From assembly GCA_027563935.2 (NCBI GenBank), contig JANVAS020000231.1, forward strand, positions 15,332,001-15,396,000: DNA of 64,000 nucleotides, read 5' to 3'. The notes beneath the pieces were generated by a model, which was not told the origin of the DNA, did no database searches, and saw nothing but the letters and a program-made list of their open reading frames with translations. Positions 33,933 through 45,924 of this stretch are shown here, one piece after another; the stretch's first letter is position 1; each line of letters begins with the position of its first letter. Position numbers and translations under genes: made by a program. The stretch is from Costus lasius (taxonomy: Eukaryota > Streptophyta > Magnoliopsida > Zingiberales > Costaceae).

Positions 33933-35179
33933 CCACATATGTAGCCTACATGGTCAAGCTGACCCGACCTACTCCCTGGACCACCACGTGCTATGCTGAG
34001 CAACGAGAGGGGATAAATCCCAACTCTGTAACACGCAGGTGAAATCCAGCACCGTCTGAAGATAGATGGACGTGCCCACTGAGTGGGTTCAACACGGCTC
34101 CAACGATAATCAGAAAGGTGAGGTTTCGCGTCAGAAGGCTTATCGAGCTTGATATGTTAGCGTTGGATTTTAACGGTCTTTTATCTTCTTACTATCAGGC
34201 ATATCCTATGGCTATAGTAGAAGATAAACTTAAACATGCAATTCTAATTATTAGCAATAAGTAGAAAGCATGATCTTATGTGGTAAAAGCCCATGAACCC
34301 TAGTAAGACCTTAATTTTACTTAAGTCTTCACTCGAGCTCCTTGGCATCTCATCTGGTCCAACCTAGGGCCCTAGCGCCAAGAGCACCTCAGGTGCACCA
34401 CCAGGTGAATGCCCCTCTTGGATGTGTGCTTTTGTGCTCTTGTCTAATCAAAGTACATTTGATCTATCTAGACAAGGTTGACTCGCAGGTCAACAACATA
34501 TTATAAATTAAGTACAATGTGATTCGCAGATCACAAATTAATTTACAATTTTTTAAATCCAGGCACGCAGGCCCCAGCACAGCACACAAATGGGCAACCC
34601 ACATAAGACTAAATAAACAAGCATATGGTTCAATCAACATGTGATCCAATCAAGAAATTAAAATTTTGAAAAAACCCCATGGCATCAATTTTAATTTCCT
34701 TATGAGCCCTACAACCTTACAATGGTCCATTGATGGGGATCCACTCATCCATCTAGTTAGATCTTTTGCCCTTGCATGCACCGAGTCCTAACTGACCCGT
34801 GTTGACCTGATGGTCAACCATGCATGCGTCAAGGGCTGAACCACCCTCATGAGTTTTGGCAAGCGGGTGTGACCCCGGGCCTAACTCAAGTATGTTCAGT
34901 AATTGTCTCAACCAGACCTCGCTACACGCCTTTGATGCAGTCAACCTATAGCCACCTCGTGCTTGCGCACAGGTGCTATCTGGTCGACCCATCTAGGCTG
35001 TCAGATGGTCTGATCAGACTAGCTTGATCTATACTAGATGATGCCTTCAACCCCATCAACCCATTTAAGGATTTAATGTAGTGGCACCTTAGATCTAATC
35101 AACCGCGCAAGATGTAAGTTTTGTAAAACACTTAGAGCATGCGCAAACATACAAACAAAGTTGATAACCCTTAGATCTA

Positions 35180-35332
35180 AGGGGGTCCCCTTCAAGGGGG
35201 AGCGCAAACTTTAGGGGGTCCCCTTCAAGGGGGAGCGCATACATAGCCCATGATACAAGCGCAATCTACATGTTAGCATGATACAAGCGCAATCTACATG
35301 TTAACATGATACAAGCGCAATCTACATGTACA
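35180..35332 (-). repeat. Tandem repeats in the CopY leader near the primer site
   Basis: Two copies of a 33-base unit containing GGGGGTCCCCTTCAAGGGGG (from 35180 and 35213) are followed by three copies of a 28-base unit (35249, 35277, 35305) with core GATACAAGCGCAATCTACAT. The 28-base unit is related to the five-copy unit in the CopX leader. Confidence 0.85.
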
Positions 35333-35428
35333 TGTAACCATGCATCATGAAAACAAAGCATCAAGTAAGCGCAAGAAGCATGGATCACAAACACTTCTAG
35401 CAATCATATAGATCATATGGAGAGCCTA

Positions 35429-35440
35429 GCTCTGATACCA
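35429..35440 (-). other. CopY primer-binding site (initiator tRNA-Met)
   Basis: On the minus strand TGGTATCAGAGC begins two bases after the LTR end. It is a perfect match to the complement of the plant initiator tRNA-Met 3' end. Confidence 0.93.
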
Positions 35441-35442
35441 GT

Positions 35443-37119
35443 TGTAGGAACCCCTAATAAGGGGGGGGGGAAACCCTATACATGCGCATCTAGCATGTAA
35501 TGCGGAAAAAGGGCTTCTAAAGATCGCATATGAACTATATAATCAACTTAAACCAACTTAAGATCATGATATGATCTTACCATTGCCATGGATGGAAGGC
35601 GGCTTGGAAGAAGAAAACAAGGTTGATCTCCTCCAAAAGGTGCGCACACAAGAAGACAAAGACTACTCCCTTCTCAACTTTGTGCTAGCAAAAGCTTCAA
35701 GGGGTCTTATCGCATGAAGGAGATGATGAACTCTTGGCCGATCTTTCTTCTCGTCACTTTCACCACACAAGAAAGTGTGTGTCGTCGAGAGCAAGATGAT
35801 GGAGAGGAGCGTTAGCCAAACTTGTGATCGAATGTGGAGACATTCATCACAATTGTCAAACCGAAATGCCATAAATGGCAAGTCATCAAAGCTTGCGTTA
35901 TGCGTTCACATGAAGTGAACCAAACGCATAGCTCTCCTCTCAAATGAACCAAGCGCTCACATGTGAGCCGGTTCAATTCAATTGGTCCAATGACCAAACC
36001 AAATCAGCCCAATAATCGGTTCAGACCAAATTAAACCCTAAGGTTCAAAATCTGACCGTTCATCCTTTTAATGCTCTTGATCTCTTCGATCTAGCATCCA
36101 CACTCTCGATCTAAGCTTACCGATCTCAAGCCCTAATCAATCAAACATGATCAGACTGGATCTCACTTACAATCAGAGTTTAATCTCCTTTAAACTGAAC
36201 TCGAACAATTCAGTCCACACGATCTGACTTAAGTAGCCATATCATCAAATTGTGCGACCCTAAGGGTTTCCTTTAAATGTCGGTAACGATAACTTACGTT
36301 ATCACGATCAGCGAGGGGTATCTAGCAACACATCACTGTCTCCCGATATAAAGGAAAGAGTCTTCCAAGACTCCACCCAACCACAGCATAAGTGTGAATC
36401 AACTCACTAGGCATGCATGATTCCTTTGCCACTGGATGTTCTTATTGGACAAGCATGTCAAGCCTGTAACTCCAATACGATGAGCATGATTAGATCAGAT
36501 GCACATAGTCATCTGGGTATGGCCATACACTTCCTCAATCATCTCATATAGGGGGGCCCTTTAGAACATCACACTCCTTAAACAAGGAGACGGCAATCCT
36601 TTATCTATCACAAGTGCCCTAACCTGACTCAAGCTCACCATCCAAGATAGTCTATAATCATTATGTTTCAAATGATATTGAACTACCTCAAAACAATGAC
36701 AATCATCATTTAGAAACATAAGTGATCTCAAGTCAAAGGACATGTGCCACTTAGTGCTTACAAGGATCATTCACATTGTGACAAGCAATGGAATATCCGA
36801 GTAGGGTCTGTCCAGTACATCCAATGTACCCATGAGTCTACATCTTATTCCATGCTCGAAGCATCCTATAAGATTAGCACTCATATCAGTCTCAATCATA
36901 TCAAGGCTGTCTCATGTTCACCAAGATATCTCGACTAAGGACATATAGCCTGTCAGCCTAGCTGAACAGCTTTGAGACATTATTCAGAAGTACACTTATT
37001 ACAGCAGACAAGGTAACAACCTGAATAATAACCATGCCTTTATAAACTTAAGAGTTTATTACATGATACTTATACAATCCCAAGGCCTCAAACATTAGCC
37101 TTAAGGGCATACCCCAACA
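35443..37119 (-). repeat. CopY 5' LTR
   Basis: It is 1677 bases, equal in length to the 3' LTR with two substitutions seen. It drives the element if the promoter is intact. The target duplication TCGAC follows at 37120-37124. Confidence 0.95.
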
Positions 37120-37124
37120 TCGAC

Positions 37125-40100
37125 TGGTCACGCTTAACCCATAAGCGACGTCTGGGCGAGTACATAACATCGCATACATAATGGACCCAATAGCCGAAGC
37201 ATAAGGCGTATTGTCCATTTCATCTTTCTCAGTCTGTGTTTGTGGACACTGACTCTTTGAAAGATTCAGACCATGTCTGACTGGAAGATATCCTCTTTTA
37301 GAATTTTCTAAATGAAATCTCTCCAGGACTTTATCGATGTAAGTACTCTGGCACAGCCCGAGAAGCCTTTTAGATCTATCCCTGTAGATCTTCACACCTA
37401 ATACATAGGCTTCTTCTCCTAAATCTTTCATCTGGAAACATTTTCTTAACCATGCCTTGACGGCATGTAGTTCAGGAATGTCGTTTCCAATGATCAAGAT
37501 ATCATCGACGTAGAGGACTAGGAAAGTAATCACGCTCCCACTAAACCTCTTATATACACACGGGTCATCTTCATTCTTGATGAAACCAAATTCACAGATT
37601 GATTCATCAAAACGAATATTCCAGCTTCTTGATGCTTGTTTAAGTCCATAAATGGACTTCTTTAACTTGCATATTTTATGATGATCTGATGGATTGGTGA
37701 AACCTTCAGGTTGTGTCATATACACATCCTCCTGCAGATTTCCATTAAGGAAAGCAGTCTTCACATCCATTTGCCAGATCTCATAATCATAATATGTTGC
37801 TATCGCGAGAATAATCCGAATAGACTTGAACATGGCTACAGGAGAGAAAGTTTCATCATAATCTATCCCGTAGATTTGTTTGAAACCTTTCGCAACTAGC
37901 CTGCCTTTATAGGTAACCACGTTACCATCCATGTCAATCTTCTTCTTGAAGATCCATTTACAGCCTATAGGGATTACTCCCGGAGGCGGATCAACCAAAT
38001 CCCAGACTTGGTTATCTGACATGGAGTCCATCTCGGCTCGCATAGCTTCAAGCCATCTTGCTGAATCCGGTCCACTGACCGCATCCGCATAAGTGAGGGG
38101 TTCATCATTATCAATGATGTAGACTCCGTCATAGCGCTCAGGCTGTCGACGGATCCTTCCCGATCTTCGCGGTTCCCGTGATATCTGAGCCTCAGGTTGT
38201 TCAATAACCTGATCTATTGGCTCAGGCTCATCCAACTGTGCTTGACTACTTTGTCCTTCCTCTGGATTCTCATCCAGCTTTATTTCTCTCCCACTGGCCT
38301 CTTGCAGAAGAAATTCCTTCTCAAGAAAAATAGCCGTTCGAGTAACAAATACTTTGTTCTCTTTGGGATCGTAGAAATAATAACCCTTAGTTTCTTTAGG
38401 GTAACCGACAAAGATACATTTCTCAGATCTGCTCTCCAGTTTCCCAGAGGCGAGCTTTTTGACATAAGCCTCGCAACCCCAGATCTTAATAAATGTCAAG
38501 CTCGGCTATTTCCCATACCATAACTCATATGGAGTCTTTGAAACTGCCTTGGATGGCACTCGGTTTAGTACCTTTGCAGCTGTTTCCAGTGCAAATCCCC
38601 AAAAAGGAGTAAGGTAGAGTAGCCTGACTCATCATTGAACGAACCATATCCAATAAGGTTCTGTTTCTCCTCTCAGACACACCATTCCATTGCGGTGTTC
38701 CTGGCGGAGTGAGCTGTGAGATAATCCCACACTCCTTCAGATAGTCAGTAAACTCTCGACTCAAGTATTCTCCACCTCGATCTGAGCGAAGTGCCTTGAT
38801 ATTTCGGCCTAGCTGATTTTGTACTTCATTTTTGAACTCTTTGAACTTGTCAAAAGATTCACTCTTATGTCTCATAAGATAGACATAACCATACCTACTG
38901 AAATCATCAGTAAAGGTAATGAAGTATGAATAGCCACCTCTGGCATGTTTACTAAATGGCCCACACACATCACTGTGAATGAGATCAAGTAAACCTGAAG
39001 CCCTTTGACCTTTATTAGAAAAAGGAGCTTTCGTCATTTTACCCATTAAACAAGCTTTGCATGTATCAAGCTCCTCATAGGAGAATGATCCCAGCAGTCC
39101 ATGGTCATGCAACCGCTTAATGCGCTTCTTGTTAATATGGCCTAAACGACTATGCCATAGCAAGGTGCTGCTATCAGCATACTTGGCTTCCTTAATATCA
39201 ATTTGTTGTATAGAACATTCCATGTCCAACATGAATAACCCATTGTTAATTGATCCAGTAGCATAAACTATATTATCAAAAGTAATAACACACTTTGAAA
39301 TATTGCATTCAAAGGAAAATCCTTTCCTGACAAGAGCAGGAATAGAGATAATATTTTTGGTTATGCTTGGTACAAAATAACAATTGTCCAGTTCCAATAC
39401 AAGTCCAGATGGTAAAGAGATGTAATACATGCCTACAGCAACAGCAGCAACCCGTGCCCCGTTTCCAACTCGTAGGTCCACCTCATGCTGTCCCACCTGT
39501 CTTCTTCTCTTGAGTTCCTGTACATTTGAACAAATGTGAACTCCACATGCAGTGTCCAACACCCATGAAATAGAAGAAGAAGATATCATGACTTCAGTCA
39601 CAAAAATACCTGAGCCAGAAGCAAAAGGCTTGCTTCCCTTCTTGTCTCCTTGGAGCGCTTTACAGTCCTTCTTCCAGTGACCCAGCTGGCCACAATGGAA
39701 ACACCTGTATTCCTTCGACCGCTTAACCTTTTTTTTCAGAGCCTTGCTGTAGCTCTTGACAGGGGCTTTGCCCTTCTTCCCTTTCTTCTTGTTCCTTGAA
39801 GGAATTAGCAAGACAGAGGATGAAGGCTTTCCCTTTAGAGTCAGCTCTGTAGTCAAGAGCATATTCAGTAACTCTGCCGGCATACAGTCGATCTTGTTCA
39901 TATTAAAATTAATGATGAACGGATCGAAAGAGGTCGGGAGAGACTGCAATATGATGTCTACAGCAAGCTCCTGATTGTTGATATGTCCCAGTTTCTCTAG
40001 AGCCTCTTTGTACCCAATCATCTTGAGTACATGAGCTCCCACTGGACTTCCTTCAGTCAGTTTGCTCTGAAAGAAAAGTTTAGTCAAATTATAGCGTTCA

Positions 40101-40420
40101 GTCCTCGCCTGTGCAGCATACAGCAACTTGAGGTTCGCTATAATTTCTATAGCAGATAGATCCTCATGCTGACGCTGCAGCTCTGGCGTCATAGACGCAA
40201 GCATCAGGCAAGCGACATCAATGCTGTCATTGACATGCTTCTCATAAGCATCGCGAACCGCCCTTGCGGCGTTCGCAGCGGGTTGAGGCGGTATTGCCGT
40301 CTCAAGGACATACAGTTTCCTCTCAGCCTTAAGAACAATCTTAAGGTGTCCTTACCAGTCTGAGAAGTTTGGCCCAGCAAACTTCTCCCTTTCCAGTAGG
40401 GATCGCACATTGAAATTCGT
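37125..40420 (-). pseudogene. CopX polyprotein, main part, broken
   Basis: Readable from Gag to reverse transcriptase and close to CopY throughout. Defects: the start codon is ACG at 40418-40420; codon 23 (Phe in CopY) is a stop (40352-40354). A frameshift lies near 38605, just after the integrase core, and a stop at 38506-38508 replaces a Gln codon. Still visible are the knuckle CFHCGQLGHWKKDC, protease DTACG, integrase RSDRGGEY and NGVSERRNRT, and RT LYVDD. CopY interrupts it inside the RT/RNase H linker at 37120. Confidence 0.9.
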
Positions 40421-42419
40421 GGTGTTCGTTGCTGCAGGAATCTACAACATTGCAAGAACAGCAAGGTCAGTATCAATGTGAGAATCAATCCAGGACTTAA
40501 GAATGATTCTTTTTCTCACTATTTTATCTAACTGAAAAATCCAGCAAAACAGTCCGAAAGAGTGACACTCTTTTAGTGAGATGGGATCCAGATTTCGTAC
40601 TTGGTCTCCGCGTCCCGCTCAGGCGAGATAAGATGCACAGAGAGTACAAGCACTAATGACCGGTAGGCAATCCCTGCCAATCGCCAACCCGTGCGATTCC
40701 CCTTCATCTGGGCGATCCAGCCGACTGCGCCAACTGAGTTGGTACAACACAGTCTCTGATCCCACAGATGGCTGCTTCCATATAGCTAACATATGCTCCA
40801 TATGTAGCCTACATGGTCAAGCTGACCCAACCTACTCCCTGGACCACCACATGTTATGCTGAGCAACGAGAAGCAATAAATCCCTTCTCTGTAACACGCA
40901 GGTGTAATCACACACCGTCTGAAGATAGATGGGCGTGCCCACTGAGTGGGTACAACACGGCCCCAACGATAGTTAGAACAGTGAGGTTTCGCGTCAGAAG
41001 GCTTACGCGCTTGATATTTAACGTTGGATTTTAACGGTCCTTTTATCTTCTTAACTATCATGCAAATCCTATGGTGATAGCAGAAGATTAAATCATGCAG
41101 TTCTAATTATTTAAACAATAAAAGAAAGCATGATGATCTTATGTGGTAAAAGCCCATTGAACCTAAGTAAGATATTAATTTAACTTAAGTCTTCACATGA
41201 GCTCTTCATGGGTCTTTTGCAACTCCATCTGGCCCCAAGCGCCCACTGCAGCTCAGATGCGCCTACCAGGTAAGATGCGCCTGTCCTAGAGTCGAACTCT
41301 AGACTTCCCACTGGTGAAGCTACTTGCTGCATGCTCCTCTGCCATGTGTGCTCTGTGCTCATGTCTAATCAAATTACATTTTAATCTATCTAGACATGAT
41401 TGACACGCAGGTCAATTATACATTATAAATTAATTAAAATGTGATGCGCAGATCACAATTATAATAATTTACAATTAATTATCCAGGCACGCAGGCCCCA
41501 GCACAGCACACATTAACATTGGGCAGCCCACATAAGATGAAATAGACATTGATTCATGTTTATACAATCAACATGTGATCCAAACAAGAAAATAAAATTT
41601 TCGAAAACCCATGGGCATCAATTTTATTTTCCTTATGTGCCCTACTACCTTACAACGGTCCATTAATAGGGATCCACTCATCTGATCTAGTCAGACCCAC
41701 TGCCCTAGCATGCACCAAGTCCTAACTGACTTGAGTCGACCCAGTGGTCAACAATGCATGCGTTGGGCTGAACGACCCTCATGAGTTCTGGCAAGCGGGT
41801 GTGACCCCGGGCCTAACTCAAGAGCGTTCACTGGTTGTCTCAACCAGACATCACTACACGCCTGTATGCAGTCGACCTATAGCCACCTCATGCTTGCGCA
41901 CAGGTGCCATCTGGTCGACCCATCTAGGCTGTCAGATGGTCTGATCAGACTGTTGGGTCCAGACAAGACTGATGATTTCAACCCTATCAACCCGTCTAAG
42001 GGTTTAAAGTAGGTGCAAATATAGATCTAGGTTAGGCGCGCAAGTTAACAGGTTTTGACAAAAACATCTATAACAAGCGCCAACTAATAAACATCTTACA
42101 TGCGCCAATGAGTAAAAACATACATCATGTATTTTTACAAACTAACATGTAGATGCGCAAAGTGATAAACCTTAGATCTATACATAAGCGCAAACATCTT
42201 GTAACAATGATACATGCGCAAACAACTTGTAACAATGATACATGCGCAAACATCTTGTAACAATGATACATGCGCAAACAACTTGTAACAATGATACATG
42301 CGCAAACAACTTGTAACAATGCATCAAGTAAGCGCATGTAAACATAGCATCAAGTATGGATCACAATCATATCAAAGCAATCATATGATTCATACAAAAA
42401 CCCTAGCTTTGATACCAAT
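40421..42419 (-). other. CopX leader, about 2.0 kb
   Basis: It is alignable with the CopY leader and without the solo LTR. Hairpins CCAAC-TGA-GTTGG (40730-40742) and CCCAC-TGA-GTGGG (40938-40950) are conserved. The primer site at 42406-42417 reads TGGTATCAAAGC on the minus strand, one mismatch from initiator tRNA-Met. No credible ORF. Confidence 0.7.
42188..42327 (-). repeat. Five-copy 28-base tandem repeat in the CopX leader
   Basis: Units begin at 42188, 42216, 42244, 42272 and 42300, core GCGCAAACAACTTGTAACAA with ATGATACAT between. CopY has a three-copy relative with the same 28-base period at the same place. Confidence 0.88.
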
Positions 42420-44115
42420 TGAAAGATACTCTAAAGGGGAGGGAGAAACCCTAAGCATGCGTAAATTGAAAAATTTGCATGGGCGGAATTAGGGTTTCCT
42501 AGGATCGCATGTAATATGAACATATGATCAACATTATTTCTTTGTATAGATCAAGATAGGATCTTACCAAGGCCATTGATTCGAATGGAGTCTTGGAAAC
42601 AAGAGGGCGAATTGGCTCTCCTCCAAAGAAGACACACACAAAGGTGATGATGACTACTCCCTTTGGCGTCCTTGTGCTAGCAAAGAGCTTCAAGTCTCCT
42701 AACCGTGTGAAGGAGATCGGATGTGTTCTTAGATTGCCGAATATCTTCTCCTCTCTTCCTCTTCGAGACAAGACACACTCAAGCGCAATCTCGGCAAGAG
42801 CGAAGCATTGAAGCATTAAGGCATTTTCTTGGCCTTGAGGCGTTTAGGGGTTGAGGCTTCCAAATATGGTAAGTCTTCACTCCACACGTTCACGCTTAGT
42901 GAACTAATCAAAAACGCCCCATCACTTGAACCATGCGTTCACATAAGTGAACCGGTTCAATTGACTTTGGTTCAACAACCAAATCAAACCAAGACCAAGT
43001 CAAGACATGGTCTAGATCTCATTAAACCAAAAAGGGTTCAAGATCTAACCACACATCACTTGATGCTCTTGATCTCATCGATCTAGCATCAGATCTCTCG
43101 ATCGAAGCTTACCGATCTCAAGCCCTAATCAATCAAACATGATCAGACCAGATCTCACTTCCAATCAGAGTCTAAACTCCTTTAAACTGAACCAAAATAA
43201 TTCAGTCCACACGATCTGACATAAGTAAGCCATATCATCAAATTGTGCGACCCTAAGGGTTTCCTTTAAATGTCGGTAACGATAACTTACGTTATCACGA
43301 TCAGTGAGAGGTATCTAGCAACACATCACTGTCTCCTGATATAAAGGAAAGAGTCTTCCAAGACTACACCCAAACCACAGCACAAGTGTGAACCCAAGTC
43401 ACTTGACATATGTGTTTCCTTTGCCACTGGACGTTCTTATTGGACAAGCGTGTCAAGCCTGTAATTCCAATATGATGAGAATGATTAGATCAGATGATCA
43501 TAGTCATCTGGGTATGGCCATACACTTTCTCAATCATCTCATCCAAGGGGGGCCCCTATAGAACATCACACTCCAAACAAGGAGACGGCAATCCTATGTC
43601 TATCACTGGTGCCCTAACATGACTCATGCTCATTATCCAAGATAGTCTATAACCAATATATTTCAAATGATATTGAACTACCTCAAAATAATGCCAATCA
43701 TCATTTAGAAACACAAGTGATCTCAAGTTAGAGGAAATATGCCACTTGTTTGCATACAAGGATTATTCACATTGTGACAAGCAATTGAATATCCTTGCAG
43801 GGTCTGTCCAGTACATCCAATGTACCTATGAGTCTACATCTTATTCCATGTTCAAAGCATCCTATAAGATTAGAACACATATTAGTCTCAATCATATCAA
43901 GGTTGTCTCATGTTCACCAAGATATCTCGACTAAGGACTATACTGCATGTCAGCCAAGCTGAACAGCATTGAGACATTATTCAGAAGTATACATATTGCA
44001 GCAGATGATGTAACAACCTGAATAACAACCATTGCCTTTATAAACATAAAGTTTATACATGATACTGATACAATCCCAAGGCCTTAAACATTAGCCTTAA
44101 GGGCATACCCCAACA
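42420..44115 (-). repeat. CopX 5' LTR
   Basis: It is 1696 bases, matching 23972-25668 with about 11 differences, including one base in a G run. The target duplication AGTAT follows at 44116-44120. Confidence 0.93.
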
Positions 44116-44120
44116 AGTAT

Positions 44121-44405
44121 CTCCCTAAGGCTTGGATCTTCTTCCCGAGGCTAGCACCGGGCGCGGAAGAAGAGAACTCAAGAGATCCGTGTGTGCGAGA
44201 CTGCAGAGGGCTAACACTTGGGCGCCTTCATCGACATCGCTCTACATTGCTCTTAAGGTATTTCCTAACTCATCGTGTCGACTCCCTTGCATGCGATCTT
44301 CACTGGGTTTTTGGGACTGGCCTGTTTCGGGGACATTCTTCCGCTGCGAAAAATGTATGTCCATAACTCTGAAAAATTGTAAAATGTCCCCGGGGTTTCC
44401 CAACA
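44121..44405 (+). repeat. CopZ 5' LTR, second part
   Basis: This is the remaining 285 bases of the LTR after the CopX target duplication, ending ..GGGGTTTCCCAACA. Its equivalent in the 3' LTR lies outside the window beyond CopW. Confidence 0.88.
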
Positions 44406-44406
44406 G

Positions 44407-44418
44407 TGGTATCAGAGC
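44407..44418 (+). other. CopZ primer-binding site (initiator tRNA-Met)
   Basis: TGGTATCAGAGC one base after the LTR end, a perfect complement to the initiator tRNA-Met 3' end. Confidence 0.93.
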
Positions 44419-45924
44419 AAAGTTGCAAGACTCGAACGATGTTTTATGCTTTTCTTCCATGCTCACATGCCATATCTCTATTTTCGTAAATAGCATGATG
44501 CATGGCAATCAATTTCTCTAAAAGTAGAAAAATTAGGGTTTCTTGTTTCTATCATCCTCTCAATCTCTTTTGGAATTTTTGGACTATTTTTCTTGTTTGA
44601 TTTAAAGATCAAAGGCGCACGTGATTTTGTCAAGTAGGACGGGCATTGTGTCTTCGGACTGGCCAAGTCTCTTGATCTGACAAAATTGCCAGCCGAAAGG
44701 ATCTCTGAAATTATCATGAAAAATAAATCGCAATAAACCAAAAGGCTTGTGAGAAGAAGATGAGAAAAAGAAACTGGTTTTGTGAAAAAGTAAAATTTCA
44801 GATTTTATGTTTTTCATGAGCATGTAGAATTGCATGAGTAAATACCTTGATTGTGCATGATGTTGTGATCATTAGTCAAGCCCCCCCTTTGCATGCCTGC
44901 GATGTATCCTTGTGCGGCCTGCGTGCCATCTTTTTCATTATTTTTGTAAAAATTAAGAGGAAGATTAAGGGCTAGGCGCATCCTTCTTGGACCTTGATGC
45001 TCGCATCTTGCTTGATGGCGCAAGCATGCAAGGTGGCGCATGCAAGCTGGTGCTTGGTTACTTGGTGGCGCAAAAGGTCTTGGCCCCTTGCATGGTGGCG
45101 CACCTTCCTTGGAGGAAGACCATGGCATTGGCCGAACCTATGGGGAACTTTGAAAGTATTCCTCTACGGTTTGAGAGCTAAACCATGAGAGAAGGACCTT
45201 GGAGCCAACCTTGAAGTTCAAGCTAGAGGTCGGCTAGGCTAGGTCTAGTTTTTGGGGCTTGAGTTCTAGGACAAGAGTTGAACCTATTTCATGGCATGGA
45301 TTGGTTCAATGTCTTATATAGGATATGATCACATCATCCTTTACTGTTTTTATTATTATCTGCAGAAGCATGCCTGAAATGTTTTTACCATTATGTTATC
45401 ACTATAGGATTGCATGCCTGTAATGATAGACATAAGATAAAACTGAGATGATGAGACCTTAAACAAAAACCCTCAATTAAAATATCAAGTCTGGTAGCCT
45501 TCTAACGCGTAGCCCTCACTAAGCTATCGATCAGTGGAGTTGTGAATTGTTTCCCACCCTCGTGGGACACACCCACTTATCTTTAGAAAGTGCGTGGTGG
45601 CAATGGTTTCCCCAGTCCAGTTTTAACCTGGGCGTGCCTTCGCAAGGAAACTCGTTGGCCCTGGGCATAACGGTTAGGAATGGACTTGACTAGAAGTTCA
45701 CATGTGCTGGGCACATGGTGAAAGTCTAGAGGCATCGTTGAGAGGTAAAGGTTTCATGTTGTATCCAGCCCTCGCTGGACATGAAATGCCCAGACTGTCT
45801 CAACAAGGGGAGTTGCTTGGAGCAACCGGCCGGCGCGCCCACCTTAGGAAACATGGGTTACTTTGTGCATCTCATCCCACCCTCGTGGGACGCGAAGCCT
45901 CATGTGAAATAAGGATCCCATCTC
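44419..45924 (+). other. CopZ leader, first part
   Basis: A non-coding leader of 1.5 kb here plus 143 bases at 57229-57371. The stretch 44975-45125 is rich in TGGCGCA repeats. Three 16-base hairpins with the same CCTC loop lie at 45552-45567, 45764-45779 and 45875-45890. The small ORFs are not considered genes. TekG inserted at its 3' side; target duplication ATCTC at 45920-45924. Confidence 0.7.
45552..45890 (+). other. Three matching CCTC-loop hairpins in the CopZ leader
   Basis: TCCCAC-CCTC-GTGGGA (45552-45567), TCCAGC-CCTC-GCTGGA (45764-45779) and TCCCAC-CCTC-GTGGGA (45875-45890). Each has six perfect pairs; the middle one differs from the others by two compensated pairs. A structural role in the transcript, such as packaging, is inferred. 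Confidence 0.6.

Larger units (their letters stand above)
31867..35442 (-). other. CopY leader, about 1.9 kb without the solo LTR
   Basis: This is the untranslated stretch between primer site and start codon, split by a solo LTR at 32246-33932. It holds two like hairpins, CCAAC-TGA-GTTGG (32174-32186) and CCCAC-TGA-GTGGG (34075-34087). Tandem repeats lie near the primer site. It is alignable with the CopX leader (40421-42419). No ORF there is credible. Long leaders often carry packaging signals; that role here is inferred. Confidence 0.7.
26285..37119 (-). mobile_element. CopY: young, apparently complete Ty1/Copia element in CopX
   Basis: Two LTRs of equal length (1677 bases, 26285-27961 and 35443-37119) show only two differences by eye: 26625/35783 and 27334/36492. 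The target duplication TCGAC is at 26280-26284 and 37120-37124; removing the element rejoins the CopX RNase H/RT coding region. It has an intact polyprotein, a tRNA-Met primer site and a polypurine tract. The leader carries a solo LTR of the same family in opposite orientation. Apart from that insertion it has everything needed to move. Confidence 0.95.
23972..44115 (-). mobile_element. CopX: Ty1/Copia element inserted in the CopZ 5' LTR
   Basis: LTRs are 23972-25668 (3') and 42420-44115 (5'), ends TG/CA on the minus strand. The target duplication AGTAT lies at 23967-23971 and 44116-44120. CopY interrupts it at 26285-37119. About 11 differences between the LTRs (about 0.6%) place it after CopZ. 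The coding region has lost its start codon and carries several stops, so it is dead by itself. Confidence 0.92.

Noticed and set aside
42188..42327. Five evenly spaced repeats, superficially CRISPR-like
   Set aside because: The 28-base units abut without unique spacers, the setting is a plant retrotransposon leader, and no Cas-like gene is present.
26285..44115. CopX and CopY as a tandem segmental duplication
   Set aside because: Each has its own exact target duplication and its own LTR pair, and removing CopY restores the CopX coding region.
44814..45188. Overlapping ORFs on both strands in the CopZ leader
   Set aside because: They come from TGGCGCA-rich repeats in non-coding leader sequence and are broken in every frame outside the repeats.
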